From Psychroflexus tropicus DSM 15496 (GTDB taxonomy: Bacteria > Bacteroidota > Bacteroidia > Flavobacteriales > Flavobacteriaceae): a stretch of 64,000 nucleotides of DNA. Under the pieces are notes generated by a model, which did no database searches, was not told the DNA's origin, and saw nothing but the letters and a program-made list of their open reading frames with translations. A program made the position numbers and the translations under genes. The DNA lies in contig NZ_KB905344.1 of the NCBI RefSeq assembly GCF_000378765.1, positions 264,332 to 328,331 of the forward strand, written 5' to 3'. Every line of letters begins with the position of its first letter. Position 1 is the first letter of the stretch. Below, piece after piece: positions 60,310 through 64,000 of this stretch.

Positions 60310-60825
60310 ATGAAATGGATTTATTTTTTAGGCCTGACTTATTTTTTCTGCTTTTCATTTATAACCACTTCTTTTAATATTCCGAATATATTGCAGCAAA
60401 AACTTGAGAAAGCTATTTCATCAACTTTTGAGGATGAGAAGTTAACTATTTCTGAAGTGGATTTTAGTCAGTATGAAATTCAAAAAAAAGATGAGTTGCA
60501 TATTTTCAGAATTTCAAAAAATGAAAATCTTATAGGTTACGCCTATCTATCTCAGGCCAATTCCAAACATGATGTTTATGATTTTGTGGTTTTGTACGAT
60601 AAGGATTTAGAGATTAAGAAGTCTAAAATCTTAATCTACAGAGAAAATTATGGAAGACAAGTAGGCTCACAAAGATGGTTGAGGCAATTCATAGGAATGA
60701 AACCTGGAGAGACCTTTAAATATGGGGACGATATTTCAGCGGTTTCTGGTGCTACTATTACGGCAACATCTATGACTAAAGCAGTGCAAAAATCACTCGA
60801 CGATATGAAGACTTTTAATCAATAA
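60310..60825 (+). CDS. FMN-binding domain protein
   Basis: 171 residues with an N-terminal membrane or signal segment. The core (DISAVSGATITATSMTKAVQKSL) is the FMN-binding/covalent flavinylation site, with Thr in SGATITATS. Related to NqrC/RnfG domains. It begins 2 nt after DUF6607, so it is in the same operon. In haem uptake sets such proteins may reduce haem or iron in the periplasm (inference). Confidence 0.87.
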   Translation: MKWIYFLGLTYFFCFSFITTSFNIPNILQQKLEKAISSTFEDEKLTISEVDFSQYEIQKKDELHIFRISKNENLIGYAYLSQANSKHDVYDFVVLYDKDLEIKKSKILIYRENYGRQVGSQRWLRQFIGMKPGETFKYGDDISAVSGATITATSMTKAVQKSLDDMKTFNQ

Positions 60826-60836
60826 AGAGATCAATT

Positions 60837-61325
60837 ATGATCATTAGTCAATCTTTAAAAGATCAATCTAAAGAAGTGAAACATCTTATTTCTGCGTTTC
60901 TGGTCGTACTGAACATCGGATACTTTACAGGAATTACTTTTGTGGATGACACTACAGATCAGTCTCCTGAAGGAATTGAGGAAAACTATTTGGGAAATGA
61001 GAGCGATGAAGCAGCGATGGAAATGAAGTTTAAAAAAAGTAAGCAAGAGATTTTAAATATAGTGCATACTCACATGCTGTCTATTTCTGTTATTTTTTTT
61101 CTTACAGGCATTTTGGTGTCAAAAACTTCAGTTAATTCTATACTCAGGAAGATTTTAATGATTGAACCATTTTTGTCTATACTCCTAACTTTTGGAGGTA
61201 TTTATCTGCTGTGGTCTGGAATAATCTGGATGAAATACGTAGTAATGGTATCTGGAATAGCTATGACATTTGCATTTATTGGTGCCTTAATCGTCATTTT
61301 TAAGTCAATGTATTTTTCCAAATAA
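60837..61325 (+). CDS. Four-helix membrane protein of the DUF6607/FMN-binding unit
   Basis: 162 residues, with helices at about 17-33, 78-97, 106-126 and 130-155. A soluble acidic loop follows the first helix (DDTTDQSPEGIEENYLGNESDEAAM). HTHMLSIS carries two His in the second helix. Located 11 nt after the FMN-binding gene. Possible haem-binding membrane electron carrier for the FMN protein; not recognised by name. Confidence 0.72.
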   Translation: MIISQSLKDQSKEVKHLISAFLVVLNIGYFTGITFVDDTTDQSPEGIEENYLGNESDEAAMEMKFKKSKQEILNIVHTHMLSISVIFFLTGILVSKTSVNSILRKILMIEPFLSILLTFGGIYLLWSGIIWMKYVVMVSGIAMTFAFIGALIVIFKSMYFSK

Positions 61326-61365
61326 AAATAAACCCCTTTCAAATTTATTTGAAAGGGGTTTATTT
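61326..61365. terminator. Bidirectional terminator
   Basis: AAATAAACCCCTTTCAAAT / ATTTGAAAGGGGTTTATTT, a 19-bp inverted repeat with a 2-nt loop, between converging genes; A/T tracts on both sides. Confidence 0.9.
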
Positions 61366-61383
61366 ATTTTATAAAAGTCCTAA

Positions 61384-61779
61384 CTATATATCGTCGAAAC
61401 TCACATTTGTAAATGCTGTAGCGCTAGTACTTTCTTCAGCAACTTCACTTTTAGTTTCGCTAGTTTCTGCTTCAGAAGGCTTCGTGAAATCCTTTTGATG
61501 GCGATCACTTATGACTTCTTCTCCTTTTTTGTCAATGATAAAATTCGTAGTTTCATCTAAAGCTTCTTTAAAATTTTCAAAATCTTCTTTATAAAGGTAG
61601 ATTTTGTGCTTTCTGTAAAAGAAAGACCCATCGTCATTTGTGAATTTTTTACTTTCTGTAATCGTCAGGTAATAATCATCTGCTTTGGTAGATCTTACAT
61701 CAAAAAAGTAAGTTCTTCTCCCTGCTCTAATGACTTTAGAGAAAATGTCTTCGTTCTTCATCGACCCTTGTTCACTCAT
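61384..61779 (-). CDS. DUF3276 (PUR family) nucleic-acid-binding protein
   Basis: 131 residues. The PUR-alpha-like repeat: IFSKVIRAGRRTYFFDVRST, DDYYLTITESKKF and HKIYLYKEDFENFKEALDETTNFI, followed by an acidic, disordered C-terminal tail (SEAETSETKSEVAEE). Bacteroidota DUF3276 proteins bind single-stranded nucleic acids. Cytosolic. Convergent with the upstream unit. Confidence 0.92.
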   Translation of the reverse strand: MSEQGSMKNEDIFSKVIRAGRRTYFFDVRSTKADDYYLTITESKKFTNDDGSFFYRKHKIYLYKEDFENFKEALDETTNFIIDKKGEEVISDRHQKDFTKPSEAETSETKSEVAEESTSATAFTNVSFDDI

Positions 61780-61854
61780 AATGCTATTGTTAAATAAGAT
61801 TAATATAACGTTTGTTCAAAAGTCTTAAAAAAAATCAAAAAAGCAAATAAAATC

Positions 61855-63615
61855 CTAACTTTCTTTTTCTGATAGTTGCTTATTGTAAAGATCTTTATAG
61901 TAGCCACCTTTCTCTAATAGTTCAGAATGGGTGCCTTCTTCAAGGATTCTTCCTTCTTCTAAAATAATAATATGATTGGCATTTTTTGCCGAGGAAGCAC
62001 GATGGCTCACCACCACCGAAGTCTTATTGCTTGAAATTTTGTTGAGTTTGTTAAATATTTCTTCTTCTGTTTCTGTATCTACCGCAGAGAGACAGTCATC
62101 AAATAAAACAATTTGAGGGTCTTTAATGATAGCTCTGGCAATAGACACTCTTTGCTTTTGTCCGCCAGAAAGTGTTATTCCTCTTTCTCCTAAAACAGTG
62201 TCATACCCTTTATTAAATTCAATAATGTTATCGTGTACCGCAGCATTTTTGGCGGCATTGATGATGTCTTCCTCCGTGGCATCTGCTTTCCCGAATTTGA
62301 TGTTGTCTCTTATGGAACTACTAAAAAGAAAGGCATCCTGAGGAACATAACCCAGTTGTTCTCTCAGGGCGTTGAGGTTGAGATTTTCTATGGGCTTACC
62401 GTCGATTAGGATTTCACCCTGATTAACGTCATAAAGTCGACCAATTAACTCTAAAATTGTAGATTTTCCTGAACCAGTCTTTCCCATAATCGCCAAAGTT
62501 TCTCCTTTATTGACTTTAAAGGAGACGTCTTTTAAAGCAACAATATTGGTATCTTCATAAGTGAAGCTTACATTCTTGAATTCAATTTCTCCTAAAATGG
62601 ACTCTGAGGTATCTGGAGCATGATTTTTAATTCGAGGCTCTTCACTTAGAAATTCGTTGATGCGTTCCTGAGAGGCCTCCGCTCTTTGTATCATGGATGT
62701 GATCCAGCCTACCGAAGCTACCGGCCAGGTCAACATATTTACATAAAGTAAAAACTCAACGATAAGTCCTACGTTTTCAATCTTGCCTTCGATATACTGC
62801 ATTCCTCCGAAATAAATCACGAACAAATTGCTAAAGCCAATCAGGAGGACCATTAATGGAAAAAAAATAGCTTCAACCTTTGCTAGGTTCACGTTTTTTT
62901 CTTTGCTTTCATTAGAAAGCTGTTCGAAATTTGTGTTAAATCGATTGAGAATACCGTATGATTTTATCACTGCGATGCCGCTAAAGCTTTCTTGAGTATA
63001 GGTATTTAGATGCGATAAAAACCGCTGAATTTCTGCACTTCTTTTGTTGATAGCAACACTCAATTTATAAATCGCAAAGGATAAAATGGGAAAGGGGATT
63101 AAGGTGTACAGTGTAAGCGTAGGCGCCGCCTTGACCATAAAATAAATGACTACTACAAATAGTGTAAGAGTTTGCACCCCATACATGAGAGCTGGGCCTA
63201 CATACATTCTAACCTTGGAGACATCTTCAGAAATACGATTCATCAAATCTCCAGTTCGGTTTCTTTTGTAAAAATCTAGAGATAGGTTTTGGTATTGAGT
63301 ATAAACTTCATTTTTGAGATCATATTCGATATACCTGGACACCACGATGAAGGTTTGTCTCATTAAGAAGGTGAAAATAGCTGACGCTAATGCTGCCCCT
63401 ACAATAAGACCAATATTCATAAGTAACTTGTCTTTAACGATGTCTACACGGGCAATATCTCCATTAACGTAGTCTTCAATAGCATTGGTCGACTTTCTTA
63501 TGAGTTGCGGAGTAAATACAGCAAACACCCGGGCGCCAATGGTAATGATAAGCCCAAGAAAAAGTCTTCCTCGATACTTGTATAAATACTTATTTAGACT
63601 TTGAAGAGCCTTCAT
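61855..63615 (-). CDS. ABC exporter half-transporter, MsbA-like, with Asp in place of Walker B Glu
   Basis: 586 residues: membrane domain with six helices (about 15-310) and an ATPase domain. Walker A GKTGSGKS, signature LSGGQKQR, Walker B IVLFDDCLSAVD, H-loop VVSHR. In Walker B the catalytic Glu is Asp (FDD), as in the degenerate half of heterodimeric exporters such as TM287 and LmrC. Such half-transporters usually need a partner with the consensus site, which is not in the window. Type IV ABC exporter of lipids or drugs. Confidence 0.9.
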   Translation of the reverse strand: MKALQSLNKYLYKYRGRLFLGLIITIGARVFAVFTPQLIRKSTNAIEDYVNGDIARVDIVKDKLLMNIGLIVGAALASAIFTFLMRQTFIVVSRYIEYDLKNEVYTQYQNLSLDFYKRNRTGDLMNRISEDVSKVRMYVGPALMYGVQTLTLFVVVIYFMVKAAPTLTLYTLIPFPILSFAIYKLSVAINKRSAEIQRFLSHLNTYTQESFSGIAVIKSYGILNRFNTNFEQLSNESKEKNVNLAKVEAIFFPLMVLLIGFSNLFVIYFGGMQYIEGKIENVGLIVEFLLYVNMLTWPVASVGWITSMIQRAEASQERINEFLSEEPRIKNHAPDTSESILGEIEFKNVSFTYEDTNIVALKDVSFKVNKGETLAIMGKTGSGKSTILELIGRLYDVNQGEILIDGKPIENLNLNALREQLGYVPQDAFLFSSSIRDNIKFGKADATEEDIINAAKNAAVHDNIIEFNKGYDTVLGERGITLSGGQKQRVSIARAIIKDPQIVLFDDCLSAVDTETEEEIFNKLNKISSNKTSVVVSHRASSAKNANHIIILEEGRILEEGTHSELLEKGGYYKDLYNKQLSEKES

Positions 63616-63802
63616 TCAGTTGCTACTTTAGGCTTGCAAATGTAATCAAAAGAGTGAATCACCTTTTAATATAACAAAAGTTTAAACCTTAACTAAAGAA
63701 TCTTTATCTAGCTGTTTTTCTTTTGTGTTTAAAAATTTTCAAATAGGGTCTCTTCTCACCTTTTAAATATTATTTTTGCGCTCTAAATTCTATTTTTTAA
63801 AC

Positions 63803-64000
63803 ATGTTGACAAGAAGACATATTCGTGCTAAAGTGATGCAGTCCCTATACGCCTTTCATCAAGGAAAAAAAGACTCCATGCAGACTGAAGAAAAATTCCT
63901 GAAAAAAAGTACAGAAGATATGTATAATCTCTTCTTACTCAATCTCGAACTTCTGGTAAGTATTAAAAAGCAAGCAGAAGAGTATTATAAAATTGTCAAA
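63803..64000 (+). CDS. nusB: NusB, transcription antitermination factor, N-terminal part
   Basis: 66 codons to the window edge. MLTRRHIRAKVMQSLYAFHQ is the conserved N-terminus of flavobacterial NusB (a longer form than in E. coli), followed by DMYNLFLLNLELLVSI. A -7 box TATTTTTG is at 63771-63778. NusB with NusE forms part of the antitermination complex on rRNA. The C-terminus is outside the window. Confidence 0.9.
   Translation, partial: MLTRRHIRAKVMQSLYAFHQGKKDSMQTEEKFLKKSTEDMYNLFLLNLELLVSIKKQAEEYYKIVK

Noticed and set aside
1-64000. CRISPR arrays, prophage, complete insertion sequences or rRNA operons
   Set aside because: No spaced direct-repeat array, transposase, phage structural gene or rRNA sequence was found; the only regular array is the heptamer repeat at 17582-17707.

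Overview
The window comes from a low-GC Bacteroidota chromosome, most likely a marine-type member of the Flavobacteriaceae. Indicators are TAnnTTTG -7 promoter boxes, TonB-dependent receptors with carboxypeptidase-like N-terminal domains, families largely restricted to this phylum (DUF3667, DUF3276/PUR, DUF4856, HmuY, DUF6607, DUF5694), a clade II nitrous oxide reductase cluster and many SPII lipoproteins with C-S/G-D/N-rich N-termini. One tRNA (Arg, anticodon TCG) is present. No rRNA, CRISPR array, complete insertion sequence or prophage was seen.

Layout. 1-10.5 kb: end of thiD, a DUF885 peptidase-like protein, a run of small membrane proteins and lipoproteins, two TraB/GumN-like proteins, a HAD phosphatase and a NatA/NatB-type ABC exporter. 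10.5-13.4 kb: a small accessory patch with a zinc-ribbon P-loop ATPase and a toxin-antitoxin pair whose PIN toxin carries three nonsense codons; the pair is bracketed by two copies of the 3' end of the neighbouring gene. 13.4-16.5 kb: an alpha/beta hydrolase, an ECF sigma factor and a membrane protein (possible anti-sigma), then a repeat-rich gap, the tRNA and yqeY. 16.5-22.5 kb: a sulfur/redox group (TauE/SafE exporter, 1-Cys peroxiredoxin, di-heme DUF3365 lipoprotein, alpha carbonic anhydrase, Asp/Glu racemase, sulfide:quinone reductase-like enzyme). 23-39 kb: a denitrification/nitrosative-stress region, with a NosA/OprC-like copper receptor, a Crp/Fnr regulator, a truncated globin, a hemerythrin, the RIC (ScdA/YtfE) repair protein and the nos operon (cytochrome c, fasciclin lipoprotein, NosZ, a membrane protein, NosL, D, F, Y). 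39-48 kb: an M61-type peptidase, then an iron-uptake operon (DUF4856, imelysin, HTTM, TonB receptor). 48-55.7 kb: cydAB, a porin, PEP synthase and a TonB protein. 55.7-61.3 kb: divergent HmuR/HmuY and DUF6607/FMN-binding haem-uptake units. The window ends with DUF3276, an ABC exporter and the start of nusB.

Two sets of palindromes link these genes. GTAAC-N4-GTTAC occurs perfectly five times, upstream of the TauE, peroxiredoxin, cytochrome, SQR-like and porin genes; a degenerate copy precedes cydA. TGA-N6-TCA palindromes precede the copper-receptor operon, the globin/hemerythrin operon, the RIC operon and the nos operon. In both sets the palindrome centre lies 33-34 bp from a -7 box or from the best -7-like octamer (one of these, at 18619-18626, is poor), which is the geometry of class II activation by Crp/Fnr proteins. 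I infer two overlapping regulons, one for sulfur/redox metabolism and one for NO/N2O respiration.

A second theme is a family of about 145-nt dispersed elements, five copies, each in the sense orientation within 60 nt downstream of a stop codon. They share a conserved apical motif on long stems whose sequence differs between copies while pairing is kept, which indicates a structured 3'-UTR RNA.
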